From: Telopea speciosissima
Taxonomy: Eukaryota; Streptophyta; Magnoliopsida; Proteales; Proteaceae
Direction: 5' to 3'
DNA: 64,000 nt
NCBI RefSeq assembly: GCF_018873765.1
Contig: NC_057925.1
Span: 5,467,568 to 5,531,567, forward strand
In this document: positions 11,669 through 23,696 of the stretch, in pieces
How positions within the stretch are numbered: the first letter of the stretch is position 1
How the letters are laid out: each line of letters opens with the position of its first letter
The notes under the pieces: generated by a model
The model's database searches: none
What the model was told of the DNA's origin: nothing
Seen by the model: only the letters and a program-made list of their open reading frames with translations
Program-made: the position numbers and the translations under genes

Positions 11669-14600
11669 CTCCCCCTCAAGTTGGAGCAAAGATATCGATC
11701 ATGCCCAACTTGACTAAATTGGGATGAAACAATTTTCCAGACAATCCCTTGGTGAAGATATCAGCAAGTTGATCCGCAGATGTCACAAAAGGAATACAAA
11801 TCAGCCCATCTTCTAACTTCTCTTTGATGAAATGCCTATCCACCTCAACATGCTTGGTACGATCATGCTGTACAGGATTGTGTGCTATGCTGATTGCAGC
11901 CTTGTTGTCACAGTACAACATCATAGGAAGACGAATAGGAACACCAAGATCTTGTAACAACCCTTTAAGCCAGAGTAACTCACAAATACCCTGTGCCATA
12001 GCTCGAAACTCAGCTTCGGCACTAGAACGGGCAACAACATTTTGCTTCTTGCTACGCCACGTGACAAGATTTCCACCTACAAAGGAGCAATACCCAGAAA
12101 TAGACTTGCGATCTGCAGAACCAGCCCAATGAAAATCAGTGTATGCTTCTATCCGTAGATGACCATGCGTAGACAAAAGAATTCCTTTTCAGTGCGACTT
12201 CAAATAGTGTAAGATACGAAGAACAACCTCCATATGAGAAGAATAGGGATCATGCATAAACTGGCTTACAGTACTCACGGCGACAGCAATGTCAGGACGA
12301 GTGTGTGAGAGATAAATCAACTTCCCTACAAGTCTTTGGTACCGGCCTTTATCAACAGGCTCCCCTTCTTTCTCCTTGAGTCGAACAGTAGAGGGGTCCA
12401 TAGGAGTATCTGAAGGATGGCAGCCTAGCAACCCGGTTTCAGCTAATAAGTCTAGGACATACTTCCTCTGGGAGAGAAAAATGCCTTTAGAAGATCTGGC
12501 CACTTCAATCCCAAGAAAGTATCGTAATTTCCCTAGATCTTTAATCTCAAATTCTTGTCCAAGGAAGGTCTTGATCGTTTGATCTCATCACCATCATTAC
12601 CGTAACTACTATATCATCGCGTAGACTATAAGAACAATGAGTTTTTCACGAGTCCTCTTTATAAAGAGTGTGTGATCAGCATTACTCGCTTATAGCCCAC
12701 GAAATCATAGCTTTGTGGAACCGGCCAAACCATGCTCGAGGTGACTGCTTCAGCCCATAAAGTGCACGCTTCAGTTTACACACTTTTCCTTGGTTTCTGT
12801 CACAAGAGAACCCTGGTGGGACGTCCATATACACCTCCTCATCCAATGCTCCATTTAGGAAGGCATTTTTTACATCTAGCTGCTGCAAATCCCATCCAAG
12901 GTTGACTGCACAAGATAATAACACACGAACAATATTCAACTTTGCAACAGGTGCAAAAGTTTCCTGGTAATCAATGCCGTATGTCTGAGTAAACCCCTTG
13001 GCCACGAGCCGTGCCTAATACCTATCCACAGTGCCATCAACCTTCTGTTTCTCCACAAACACCCATTTGCATCCAACGGTTTTCTTCCCAGGTGGAAGAA
13101 CCACAAGCTCCCATGTGTTATTTTTCTTCAAGGCCTCCATTTCTTCCATCATAGCTGCCTTCCACTTTCCGTCTGATAGAGCTTCCTGCCAATGGTTAGG
13201 AATACGAACAGAAGAAAGAGAGGAAACAAAAGCATGAAAGGATGGGGAAAGTGAGTTATAAGAAACAACATGAGATATGGGATGCTGCGTGCAAGTCCTG
13301 ACACCTTTGCGAAGAGCAATAGGTAATTCAGGAGAAGGAATATTACCAGGTGGAGAGGCAGGTTCTAGATCCGGGTTCGGCAATTGGATGGGTACTGGAG
13401 CAACAGTTGATTGAACCTGCTTATGTTTCCTTCCATAGGTCTTCACAGTACGGTCATCAATCCTCCTCTGAAATTCACTAATAGTCCTTTGGATAGGAGT
13501 CTGGACCGGGGTAGGTTGCTCCTCTTGAATAGAGATAGTCTCCCCCTGTATAGGAACCTCTCCCCCTGAGTCAGGGGAAGTACTAGGGACAGGCCGAACT
13601 GGTTCAGACTCGTGGTAAACAGACTGAATTGGAGGTGGAGAGTCAATAGTTAGCACATCTTCACTAACACTCTCCCCCTGAAGAGGTGGGGACACATAAT
13701 ATGAAACATGTTCATGAAAAACAACATCCATGCTAACAAAAGTCCGGCGGGAAGGAGGGTAATAACACCTGTACCCCTTCTGGGTAGCAGAGTAACCCAA
13801 GAAAATGCAGCGGAGACTACGTGGGTCAAGTTTACCAAGGGACCTTGTATCCCTGGCATAACAAACGCAGCCAAACACCTTAGGTGGGACTATGAAGGAA
13901 GAAGAGCCAAGTAATAGCTCAATAGGGGCCTTGGAAAGAAGAACCCGACTGGGCAGCCTATTAATTAAATAGGCTGCAGTAAGAATTGCATCTCCCCAAT
14001 AAAGGGAAGGGACATTGCGAGCAAACATAAGAGCTCTAGCCACCTCCAAGAGGTGGCGATTTTTCCTCTCAGCCACACCATTTTGGGCTGGAGTGTCAAC
14101 ACAGCTGGTCTGATGGAGGATTCCATGGGCAGCAAGGTATTTTTGGAACTGACCTTCCGTATACTCTTTCCCATTGTCACTCAAAATTTTAAGAGTGGCA
14201 GTAAATTGGGTCTTAATTAATTGATGAAAGTGCTGAAAGCAAGAAAAAACTTCATTTTTTGTGTGCATAAGGTATACCCAAGTGAACCTAGAATAACAGT
14301 CAATGAAAGTGACATACCACCGATGGCCAGTCAGGGAAGCTTTCCTACTAGGCCCCCATACATCAGTATGAACAGTATGAAATAAGGAAGAGGATCTCTT
14401 ATTAGAAATAGGATAAGTTGAACGTGTCTGTTTAGCCAAGACACAAGGTTCACAAAAAAAATCTTCCTTATTACAATCCTTAACTAATGCTGGAAATAAA
14501 TTTGATAAAGTTCCTAAGGGGGGATGGCCTAGTCTAGAGTACCATTTATGTATTTCAGAAGAGAAAGATGCCGAAGGTAAAGACTGAGTAGGTGTAGGAT

Positions 14601-16558
14601 CTCCATCAAGCAGGTACAATCCGCCATGCACTTTACCCGATCCAATCGTCTTCCCCGAGTCCAGCTCCTGAAAAACACAGTGAATTGGAAAAAAAGTCAC
14701 TTTACAATTTAGGGATTTAGTGATACTGCTAATGGAAAGAAGGTTAGTTGTAAATTTAGGAATATGCAACACAGATGGCAGGGTAAGGGAAGGAGAATAA
14801 CCAATGGATCCTTTCCCTGAGATGGAGGAGAGGGACCCATCAGCAATTTTGACTTTATCCTTACCAGAAGCAGGAGAATATGTATCAAAAAGGCTAGAAG
14901 AACCTGTCATGTGATTAGTAGCACCGGAGTCTATGATCCATGGAGTGGATACTACCGATGCACAATGACCAGCAAAAGAAATACCTGTACGGGCAAAGAA
15001 GGAACCTGAATTGGCAGCAGACGTAGTAGAGGCAGCGGATGTGTTCAACATACGACGGAGAGCCTGGAGTTCTTCCTGAGAGAAACCGATGTCAGCAGTA
15101 GGAGTTGGGGCTACACTTTCAGTGTGATTGGCTTTGCTTTTAGACTTAGCACGTCCTCGTCTGGCCTCAAAATCAGCAGGCTTGCCATGTAATTTCCAAC
15201 ACTGAGCCTTCGTGTGATATGGTTTGTGACAATGCTCACATTTCACAGGCTCTTTAGTAGTGGTAGCACCAACACTGTCAAAAGAAGTAACGGGAGTGGA
15301 GGCAGCAGTCAGTAATGCTGATCGCTCAACTTTGGGAGTAATCATCATGGCAGCCCTTCTTGTCTCTTCACTGTGAACATAAGAAAAAGTTTCCTCTAAA
15401 GTGGGGAAAGGAATCCGACCAAGGACTTGTACCCAGATAGGATCATAATCATCATTGAGGCCAGCCAGGAAATCATAGACCTGAAACTTATCAACATAGG
15501 AATGATAGGCAGTAATGTCAATAGTAGTAGTAGGTGAAAACCTAGCATAGTGATCCAATTGCTGCCATAAACACTTGAGAGCAGCATAGTATTTAGTGAC
15601 AGATAGCTCCTGCTGAGTGGTATGTTGGAGTGTCTTCCTAATGTCATACACCTGAGCATCATTACCTGAACGGCCATAAGTTCCCTTGACAGCAGTCCAG
15701 ATCTGAGTAGCAGTGTCAAGGAGTAGATATTGACTGGAGAGGTCAGTGGTCATAGAATTCATAATAAAGGACATCACCATAGCATCATTGGCAGCCCATT
15801 TAGTACGGGCAGCACCTTCTTCAGTAGGCTGTGTGGTGGTGCCAGTAAGATGGCCAGTGAGTCCCCTACCAGCCACAGTCAAGGAGATAGATCTGGCCCA
15901 GATGAGGTAATTTGATCCTTCAAGTTTAATAGCTGCAGCATAAGGGAGAAATTCTGTCCCCGGCTGAGAATCAACTCCAGAGTTGGCCGTGGTTACATCT
16001 GAGACCCCCATATTGCAGACAAAACAGTAAAAAAACTGAAAGATGAGTCCCTTCTGTAGCAACAAGAACCAGCCCTAAATAAAAATCGATAGTTAGGGTT
16101 TTTGAGGAAACCCTAGAAGAGAAGTCGATTGAGATTCAGGGGTCTTCAAGTCGTAAAAAAAAATTGCAGAATCTGTCTTCAAAGTTGATGCAGATCTCAA
16201 TGGTAGGAAGAGAAACAGAGACAGCAGCTGTCCAGAAAAACCTGCAGTGTTGGATCCCAAGAAAACCAGCCTGTAATTGTAAGAGAATCTGATCTTCAAT
16301 AAGGGAGAACTCCAAAAAAAAATTTGCAGAAGTGTGGGCAGCAGCTATCGATCAAAGAACTTCTTAAATCATCAATTGTTGAGGTGAAAAATTAGGGCAG
16401 CATCTACAAATCACCTCATTAGATCTGCCCTAAGTGGAGAAAAAACCAGAAAAAGTGAAGAGAGTTGAGTGGGGGGGGAAGATGGAGATCGAGTAATAAT
16501 GGAAGGAGGGTGGTGGGCTAGGAACCAGGCTAGATCTGAGAGACTAGCTCTGATACCA

Positions 16559-16896
16559 TGTTAAAAGAGAGATGTAGAGAATGCTTGAATGATTAATTCG
16601 ATCATTCAGGCCCTGTTTATATAGAGAACAGAATTACAACTGAAAATAGAAACTTAACTCAGTCCTAGTCCTACTAGGAATTCCTAATACAACTAGGAAT
16701 CCCAAACTAGGACTCGGCTGGGGAAAAACAATAAAAGGAAATAAAAAATAAAGAAAAAGAAACATAAATAAAGTGGGACTAACCACCCTAACTCGACTAG
16801 GACTAATCCTAGTAAGCTAGGACAGGTAGGACCAATCCTAGTGGAACTAGGACTGCTGACCCCAATCGGGTAAGCAGTAAGCAGCCTATTTCAACA
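16559..16896 (-). repeat. 5' LTR of the copia element
   Basis: 338 bp, flanked outside by AAACC at 16897-16901 and inside by the initiator-Met-type primer binding site. Confidence 0.95.
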
Positions 16897-17877
16897 AAAC
16901 CTTCACTGTAAGCTTCCCCTAGACCTGCCTATTAAAACCATATAAGATTTATCTCCATTATCATAAACCTAGGCCCAGAATTGTCCTAATACATCTGCCC
17001 ACCAAATCAGTAGCTTATCGGATCCTGATTTTACCTGGTTCCTAGTAGATCCTATCATCCATCTAGGTCTACATTAACTTGGCACTACAGTGGAGTTTGA
17101 CATGGTAGAAGACAAAAAATGCAACAGAAGAGGACTCTATGGACACTACATTCAAGTATACACATGATTTCGAAGATGAGCTCATAGAGTTTGTTATTTC
17201 CACCTGAGTAGTTCAAAGAAAGGAATCCTCACCTTCAAGGCTACATTCCCAACTTTAAGGAGCTGCTAAAGTTTTGTTTTGGTCTTGAAGCAAGATTGTC
17301 ATCACACAAAGTTGATCCCTTGAATGAATAAACTCGAGATCGAGGTTTTTATTTTTAAAGCCATGGAGAGCTGATGTAGATTAATGGAGGTTGAAGAGAA
17401 GAAAGAACCAACAACACCCAGTCCTAAAGCCCCATTGAGACAGCACATCTTTGGTCCTCATATGGATCAGCAATGAAGTCCATCGAGCCAGTTTTAAAAG
17501 CCCCTTGTTGACTATGTTTTAGGCCCAACTAATGAACCAGGTGTTGTCCCACCAAGGGACCCCTCATATGACTTACATGGGAGACTTTTTAGTAGTTTAT
17601 TTTTTCTGTGTCTATTTGAGTAGGTTGCTACAAGGTAGATTTTGTTTGTATCCAGTTTCTATTTGAGATGTAACTAGAAATAGAGACTATATTAGGTTAG
17701 ATTTTATTTTATTGGATTGCTATTTGGTAGTGATTCCCTCTCCACAAGTATTTTGATTGAAGCTATTAATAAAAGAGAGGCTGTACTACAGCCTCCCAGG
17801 ATTTTAGTTTGAAGAAAAGCTTCACTTATATTATGCCCTTGTTTGTTGTCAAAGATAGCCATGGTGAGAGTGATTTC

Positions 17878-18767
17878 GATCACAAGTCCACATGTACCCA
17901 TGGGAACAAGCCCCAAAACCAGCCCAGCAAGGTTGTGGGATTCGACTGCTGTGACAGGCAGCCTGGTCTGATGATGTGGCAAGTTTTTGTTGGTTCGATG
18001 GAGCATCACCAAAGGCAGCCCAGCCCAGAGAGAAGCATGACGAAGATAAGAGACCAAGACAGAAATTACTTTCTTTCTTTTTTTTTAAAAGTTACTGTGA
18101 TTTGGGAGCACATATGGACAGTTTTGTTCCTTTTTTTGTTTAGCTATGTTAGTTTACCTTGTTACTATTTTCCAGTTTGGTTGTAATAGGAGATTAGATA
18201 GTTTCTAAATTCAGTTTTAGCAAGTTAGTACTAGTTTCTAATTTCAGATTTAGAAAGTAGGCTTAGCTTGTATTTAGAAGTCTCTATTTTCTTAAGTTTC
18301 TATTTCAGTCCTTTGTTTCCTTTTAGTTAGATTTAGTTTCTATTTTCGTTTGGTTTCTATTTTTGAGACTTTCTATTTTGTGAAGCTTAGGCCAAGCCAT
18401 AAATAGGCCCCATAAGTTGTACTTGAATTCAGACTTGATTAATGGAATTTCTATTGCTTGCTTGCAAGTGTTTGGTCCAAGAAGACTTGTGTTCAACAGC
18501 TGAGATAGCTGCGGGTGAGAGACCCTAGGCTGAGATAGCCTACCCCCCTCCTATCCCTATCCCCCCTTCATCTATCTATATCCCCTTCTTCTTCTTCTTA
18601 TCCTTTTTTTTAATGTTTCTTCATATGTAAACACAAAAAAAAAAAAGCAATAAAAGTTTCAGTTATTCAATTTGTTCATCTTTATTGTGTTGATCCTGGC
18701 TGCAATCGATCTCCCACTGGTTTCCCTGGTTCGAGGTCGATTTTTGCATTAGAGAGACCTACGGATA
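17878..18767 (+). mobile_element. Probable solo LTR inserted in the gypsy LTR
   Basis: This ~890-bp block is present in the second gypsy LTR but absent from the matching place in the first (about 9735). A short 'gtgagag' motif lies at both edges, as expected for a target duplication. Inside are repeated 'agtttctattt' stretches, a 'cataaataggcc' TATA-like segment and an LTR-like 3' part. It has no coding capacity. The alternative is that the first LTR lost this block; only an outside copy could decide. Confidence 0.4.
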
Positions 18768-20745
18768 GTGAGAGAGTGACCAAGGCCATAGATGAAAGGC
18801 CTTGGTAATATCCCCCTTCATCCTTCCCCTTTCTCTTCTATCTTTCCTCTTCTTAGTTTCTATTTTGTTAACTCTGCAACAAGGTTCCAACAGTGAGGTA
18901 TTGAGCCATCAATCCACTATGTTGTTGGTTGCCGATTTATTGTTTAAAGAGTAAAGAGTGCTCCATTGATTCATCAATAGCAGTTGTGATTAAGATTTCT
19001 CCAACCCTGCGGCACTGCTTGTTTGGTCTTCTACTGCAGAAAACTTCAAGTCCCTATACCTCCAGTTTTGACTAGCAGATTCATCTCAAACTTTGAGGGT
19101 GCAATACCTTCATTGATATGCTCCTTCCGTAATACTTTTAGCCCTATCTAATGGTTGGTTTGTGCTGTGGGCTGTAAATTACTATTTTACACTGTAGTTT
19201 CTATTTTCTATCTTGGGCTGTTGTACCACATCCAGCCATCAACCTTGGCTGATTTTCTGAAGTGATATAGAGTATGCCAGCCCCTTCCCTCGATATGAAC
19301 TATGGCTCCAACTAAGGTTTCCATCAGCCGGTGCTGCTGATTTATTGTTTTAGCAACTAATTTCTATTTTGGAGTTTGAACTAGTAACCTACGTTCTGAT
19401 GTCATATTGTAAACGAGACCTGCTATTGGTATCATTTTGGTGATATTCTACCCTATGGTTTGAGAGTTATACTGAGTTACCAAATTTGACAGCAACCTAC
19501 CCTTTACTTTAAACCTGCTGTAATGGTCAATCCAACCATTAGACCGTGATCATCTATGGGGTAGCTAACTGATGCAGGTTCATCATAGACATTGGCTTAT
19601 TTCTTTAGAAATAGGCCAAGGGTTGGGTTATATACATGTTGGGCCTTTGTTCCCAAGGGTTTTCGATGTATAGGCCCCTTTAATGAGCCTAAACTAGGGG
19701 TATATAGGTTGCATACGGGATTAGACCAATACTTAGTTTATTTTTATGTTTTTCAATTGAACCGGTTCAAATTGGTTGTATCCAATTGGTTCAATTTAAG
19801 TGATCATGTGACTTGATTAAGTGTCATGTGACAACTTAAGTGGTCATGTGATGTAAGTTGGGCTGGATTAGGACTCTACAAGTCCAGCCTTATTTTGAGT
19901 CTATTTCCTTTAGTATTCTAATTTCCTAGTCAGTTTAAGTTACCTAATAGGTTAGGGATAGGGTTAGGCCTTTCTTTTTTAGTGTCTAAATCTATTTTTG
20001 AGTCTTCTATATAAGTTTGTAAGGGAGGCCAGCATTGAATACGAATTTTGATTAATAAAAATTAGCTTTATGTTTGCTGTCATTGCTGCTGCTCTTTGTG
20101 AGTGTATATCCTTGTGGATCTCAAGGTGGATAGGGTGGGTGGACTCCTGCGAATCCTTGTATAGTGAAGATTGGGAGGTTTCTTCAAGTTATCAAGCTGC
20201 TGCCATTGTCTCTGCAATCCAGTAAGTTTGAATCTGCAATTTGATTTCAAACCTTCTTCTCCAATCTGTCCAGCCATTCCCCTTTCATTAGACCTAATCC
20301 ACACACCCCCTCCATCCATCAAACCCTAATCTCCATTAAACCTGCAACTCCTACCTTAACTAGGACTCCCTCATAACTATAGATCTGACCATCAATTTCG
20401 AACCACACAACCCCCACACTTCTCCCTACACTCGATCCTAAACCCAGCTCATAATTCCCACTCTATCCCCTCCATTCCTCCACTCCATTAAACCCACAAC
20501 CTGCAACTCAATTCTGTCCAAATTGCAGAATTTGAAAACCTTCCCAAATCCTATTATTTATATGCCATAAAAGCACCCTAGACCTGCACATTAAAACCCC
20601 ATAAACCCCATTGCCATTGTCCAACCCTAACCCTAGTTTTGACCTAAATTAGTAAACCCTAACCCAATCGGCCAGCCCTTGTGTGTGACCCCATTACCCT
20701 GGCTCCTAGTGGGACTACTCCTACCTAGGACTACATTACTAACAC

Positions 20746-21897
20746 TGTTGCTGTGTCATATTATTGATCTTATTTTAGGTCTAACCTAAACACTGTTTCT
20801 GGGAATGTTAAGCCCTCTATATTCCTGTATAACAGTACTTGACAGTCCTACCTGTGGGTTGGAATCTAAACCTCCTTAAGGGATGCATTGATTCCACCAG
20901 CACCTTGTAGCCACACATATTACTTCTAATTATGTATACAGGAAAGTGATATTTTTTGTGATTTGAAGCACATATGATTGTGGCAACTGGTAGCAAGATC
21001 AACAAAATAAGCAAAAGGTTATTGTAACACCAATGAAACTGGTGCAGGTCCTTCAAATGGTTAATTCTAAATGAAATAACTACTGTTCAACTCATAGTGG
21101 TTTCGTAAAGCATGATATTCCCAGAAGAAGGGACTTTAAGAACCATCCAAAAAAAAAAAAAAACTAACTACTTCCTCATCAATTATATAGGTTTAGACTG
21201 TAGTAAAATGGAGCGACTCAAATTCACCTATTTTGCCGCCATGTAAGGGTATGATGTTTGGAGATTCAGATTAATGCGGTAAGACTGCAGTTTGTTGGTC
21301 TTATCATCAGATTTGTTGCACATGCAGAACCCATATATGATATACCAGGCAGCCCACCAGACACAAAATATGTATGATGTATGAGATGGTTAACAATTGG
21401 ATCATTTGTTTTCAACAGGAGATTGTCTACAACCCACCATATAAACTGTCAAATCAATCACTTCATATGTAATCAGATGCAGGCTATGTCGTTCATAGAA
21501 AACAGCAACTATCACCTGGGGCTGGGAGCAACATTCGACTTTACATCATTGGTAGAAAAAGAGAAGAAAAGAATGTACAATACACAGAAAAGGCAGCACA
21601 TATATATAACCCAGACAACTCCATTACAACCCATGCATCCATGAACCATTTTCCGAAGTATAATATACAGAGACTATGCATAGTTAGAAGAAAATGCAGA
21701 GCCAACCAATGAAAAAGTTTCAATCGGATAATCCAAATTTTCATTCTTGGAATCAAAATGAGATTTCACTGATCAATCTTGATGAGCATTAAGGGTACAA
21801 ATTACAAAATAAGAGACAATATTTCAAACATAAAAAAGACAGTGGGTTAACAGGGGAACTCAAAAGAAGGGTCCCTCATGATCTACGTTTGAGAGCC
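20746..21897. other. Intergenic; distal part probably KIN17 3' UTR
   Basis: No gene-like ORF. The part nearest KIN17 (about 21780-21897) is likely its 3' untranslated region on the minus strand; no poly(A) site could be fixed with confidence. The 87-residue plus-strand ORF at 21381-21644 has no recognisable features. Confidence 0.45.
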
Positions 21898-23106
21898 TCA
21901 CTGGACAATCTTGCAAATGTCCTCGTAATCAATCGCTTGAAGAACCCTTCCGTCATATAGCCCCTTTTCAATTTGCACCTTCGCTGAAAAGCTATCGGTA
22001 TCAACAGAATTCAGTCTTGCATTCGAACCACGGTAAGCCCCATTAACAATTCTCACTAAACCCCCAATTTGTGGAATCACAGTTTCAAGTTCTGCCTGAT
22101 CAATTCTCAGAATGTGTTTACTGTCCAGCATTTCAATTTCTCCTACATACTTGTCAATCACCTTGCGGACCACACCCTTCTGCTTATAGTAACCTTTCTC
22201 GGCCAATGCTTTGCTCATTACTTTAACAATTATTCCCTCACATAACCAATAGTCTTTGCGATTACTCCGCTCCTTTGCCTTCTCTTGCTCTTTCATCAAC
22301 TCATCCAGAGCTGACCCACCACCACTCTTTGTTCCATTGCCCCCATATTTAATCATCTTCTCACCCCTATCTGCTTCGGACTCTTCAAAGATCACTTCAG
22401 AGCTGTCAACATTCTCTCTTGCGACAAGTTTTGAAGACGAACTGATAGAAAACGCAACTTTAGCTCCCATTTCTGATTTAAGTTCTGACATTGGTGGCAA
22501 ATGCAATTGCTCAGAATCAGAGGGCCCTACTTCGTTTTCTGACGTTGACGAGAACATTGTCTGTTCAACCCGTTCAATTTGTTTCCTAATAGCTCGCTCC
22601 TGCCTCTCCTCCTCTACGACATCAGACTTCAATCTCTTGTTCTTGAGACGTTCTTTGAATAGGGTCTCCGAGTCTCTGTCAATGTAGGTCATGAACCACC
22701 CCTTTGGCGTCTCTTCAACCTTGCACTGACCGGTACGACCAAGGTGCTTAACGAACTCGGTGAGGGTGGCCCATTGTGTGGAGTTCATATGGATGTGGTG
22801 GCGATCGGCAATATACTCGTTGTAGACTACAGTAGCTGCAACACGGCTGAAACGGTGACTCCGCTTCATGTGCTCAATAAAAGAGCTCTCGAACTCCTCG
22901 GAGTAACCATCAATGAGACGGTTAGGATTCTGGCCGAAGACTTCCATCTGCCGCTGGTGAGACTCGCTCATACAATGGCATTTGAAACCGTTCTCATCTC
23001 TGCATTGTTTCTGGCACATCTGGCAATACCATCGGAGCTTCTGAAGTCCTTTTGCTTTTATTCGGTTGGCAATGGCCTTGGGCGTGAGAAACTCGTTCTT
23101 TCCCAT
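21898..23106 (-). CDS. KIN17: KIN17-like DNA/RNA-binding zinc-finger protein
   Basis: Conserved nuclear protein of about 402 residues encoded in one uninterrupted exon. The start is the ATG at 23106 (MGKNEFLTPK), the universal KIN17 N-terminus; the frame is open for 62 more codons upstream, but those residues do not fit the family. A C2H2 zinc finger lies at C28, C31, H44 and H50. A KIN17 winged-helix domain follows (about 51-160, with 'VVYNEYIADRHHIHMNSTQW' and 'GWFMTYIDRD'), then a charged, partly coiled middle with a Lys/Arg-rich 'KERLKNKRLKSD' segment. The C-terminus (about 285-402) has the SH3-like/KOW part, including 'VMSKALAEKGYYKQKG', 'GGLVRIVNGAYRG' and 'GRVLQAIDYEDICK'. In animals KIN17 acts in DNA replication, the UV/ionising-radiation response and pre-mRNA processing; the plant role is assumed similar. 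Length is close to the usual plant size (~410) and no lesion is visible. Confidence 0.95.
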   Translation of the reverse strand: MGKNEFLTPKAIANRIKAKGLQKLRWYCQMCQKQCRDENGFKCHCMSESHQRQMEVFGQNPNRLIDGYSEEFESSFIEHMKRSHRFSRVAATVVYNEYIADRHHIHMNSTQWATLTEFVKHLGRTGQCKVEETPKGWFMTYIDRDSETLFKERLKNKRLKSDVVEEERQERAIRKQIERVEQTMFSSTSENEVGPSDSEQLHLPPMSELKSEMGAKVAFSISSSSKLVARENVDSSEVIFEESEADRGEKMIKYGGNGTKSGGGSALDELMKEQEKAKERSNRKDYWLCEGIIVKVMSKALAEKGYYKQKGVVRKVIDKYVGEIEMLDSKHILRIDQAELETVIPQIGGLVRIVNGAYRGSNARLNSVDTDSFSAKVQIEKGLYDGRVLQAIDYEDICKIVQ

Positions 23107-23640
23107 TGATTTCACGGCAAAGAAGACGAAGAATTCCAAAAATCTTCGACGGTGACAAAACCCTATACAAACTGTTCCAGTTGATCTACTGGATTCGATT
23201 CCAAAAAAAATACAATCAAGGAGAAACAGATAATCAAAAACATAACCATATGTCAAAAGAATTGAAGGAAACCTTACAGAATCATTATGCAACAGGCATA
23301 TACATCATCCAATAAACAGAGAAATATCATGTAAGCTTTGGTTTTATCAAAAGGAAACCTCGCAATTGCATAGAAACGTAGGAAATTTTCAGTTTAGAAC
23401 GAGAATTCCAAACACCAGAACAGCAAAAAAGACGATTTCATTCTGAAAAGGGGAAAAAACAGCAGAACATAAAAAATACAAAATAGAAACATAAATAAAT
23501 TTCAGCGAGCAAGAAAGAGAGTCACTGACCTGAGCTTTATCGCGTCGCCACGTGCAAGTGGAGAGAACTCTGTAATCTGCAACTACCCAAATGCCCTGAA
23601 TAAGGTCCACTGCTGGGCGGAACCGTGAACGAGGGTTTCT
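23107..23640 (-). promoter_or_regulatory. KIN17 5' leader region with possible UTR intron
   Basis: Upstream of the KIN17 start there is no other gene. A good donor context (gctcag|gtcagtg) lies at 23530/23529 on the minus strand, and pyrimidine-rich AG sites lie nearer the start. A 5' UTR exon ending at 23530 and spliced to the coding exon is therefore plausible. The MULE begins only about 55 bp beyond this leader. No TATA box is obvious. Inference only; transcripts would settle it. Confidence 0.3.
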
Positions 23641-23696
23641 GACTGTCTGAGATCTGAGACGATAAAAGGTTCTACCCCAAAAAAATAAAAAAATGG

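Larger units (their letters stand above)
11331..16896 (-). mobile_element. Ty1/copia element with both LTRs, recently inserted
   Basis: The 338-bp LTRs (11331-11668 and 16559-16896) differ at two positions. They start TGTTGAAATAGG and end TTTTAACA on the minus strand. The flanking 5-bp target duplication AAACC is perfect. A tRNA-iMet-type PBS (TGGTATCAGAGC) directly follows the 5' LTR at 16547-16558, and a polypurine tract (CTTGAGGGGGAG) precedes the 3' LTR near 11669-11681. Order on the minus strand: gag with a CCHC zinc knuckle (~16020-15150), protease with 'DSGATNHM' (~14940), integrase (~14500-13900), reverse transcriptase (~13130-12200) and RNase H (~12170-11690). It is structurally complete, but the coding region has about three breaks. 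LTR identity near 99.4% suggests insertion within roughly the last 0.5 million years, given usual plant rates (inference). It lies in the first LTR of the gypsy element. Confidence 0.93.
9293..20745 (+). mobile_element. Ty3/gypsy-like LTR element, internally deleted, with nested insertions
   Basis: Two diverged copies of one long sequence lie in direct order. The first starts about 9293 and ends about 17090; the second runs from about 17372 to 20745. Both begin 'TGATG(atg)TAGAT' and share, in the same order, a 'ccagttttaaaagcccctt' block, an 'aaaagcttcactta' block, a block near 9820-10090 / 18890-19200, a 'tgtggatctcaaggtg' block and a C/A-rich tail. I read them as LTRs. The ~280 bp between them (17096-17371) begins with a PBS-like 'tggcactacagtgg' and ends with an 'actcgag..cgag' plus purine-rich stretch like the 3' end of gypsy pol and its polypurine tract. 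Almost all coding sequence is gone. The LTRs differ a lot, so it is old. The element is a fossil, broken beyond counting. Confidence 0.65.

Noticed and set aside
22256-22687. 143-residue ORF antisense to KIN17
   Set aside because: It mirrors the conserved KIN17 coding strand, is Ser/Leu-rich as expected for a shadow frame, and has no domain.
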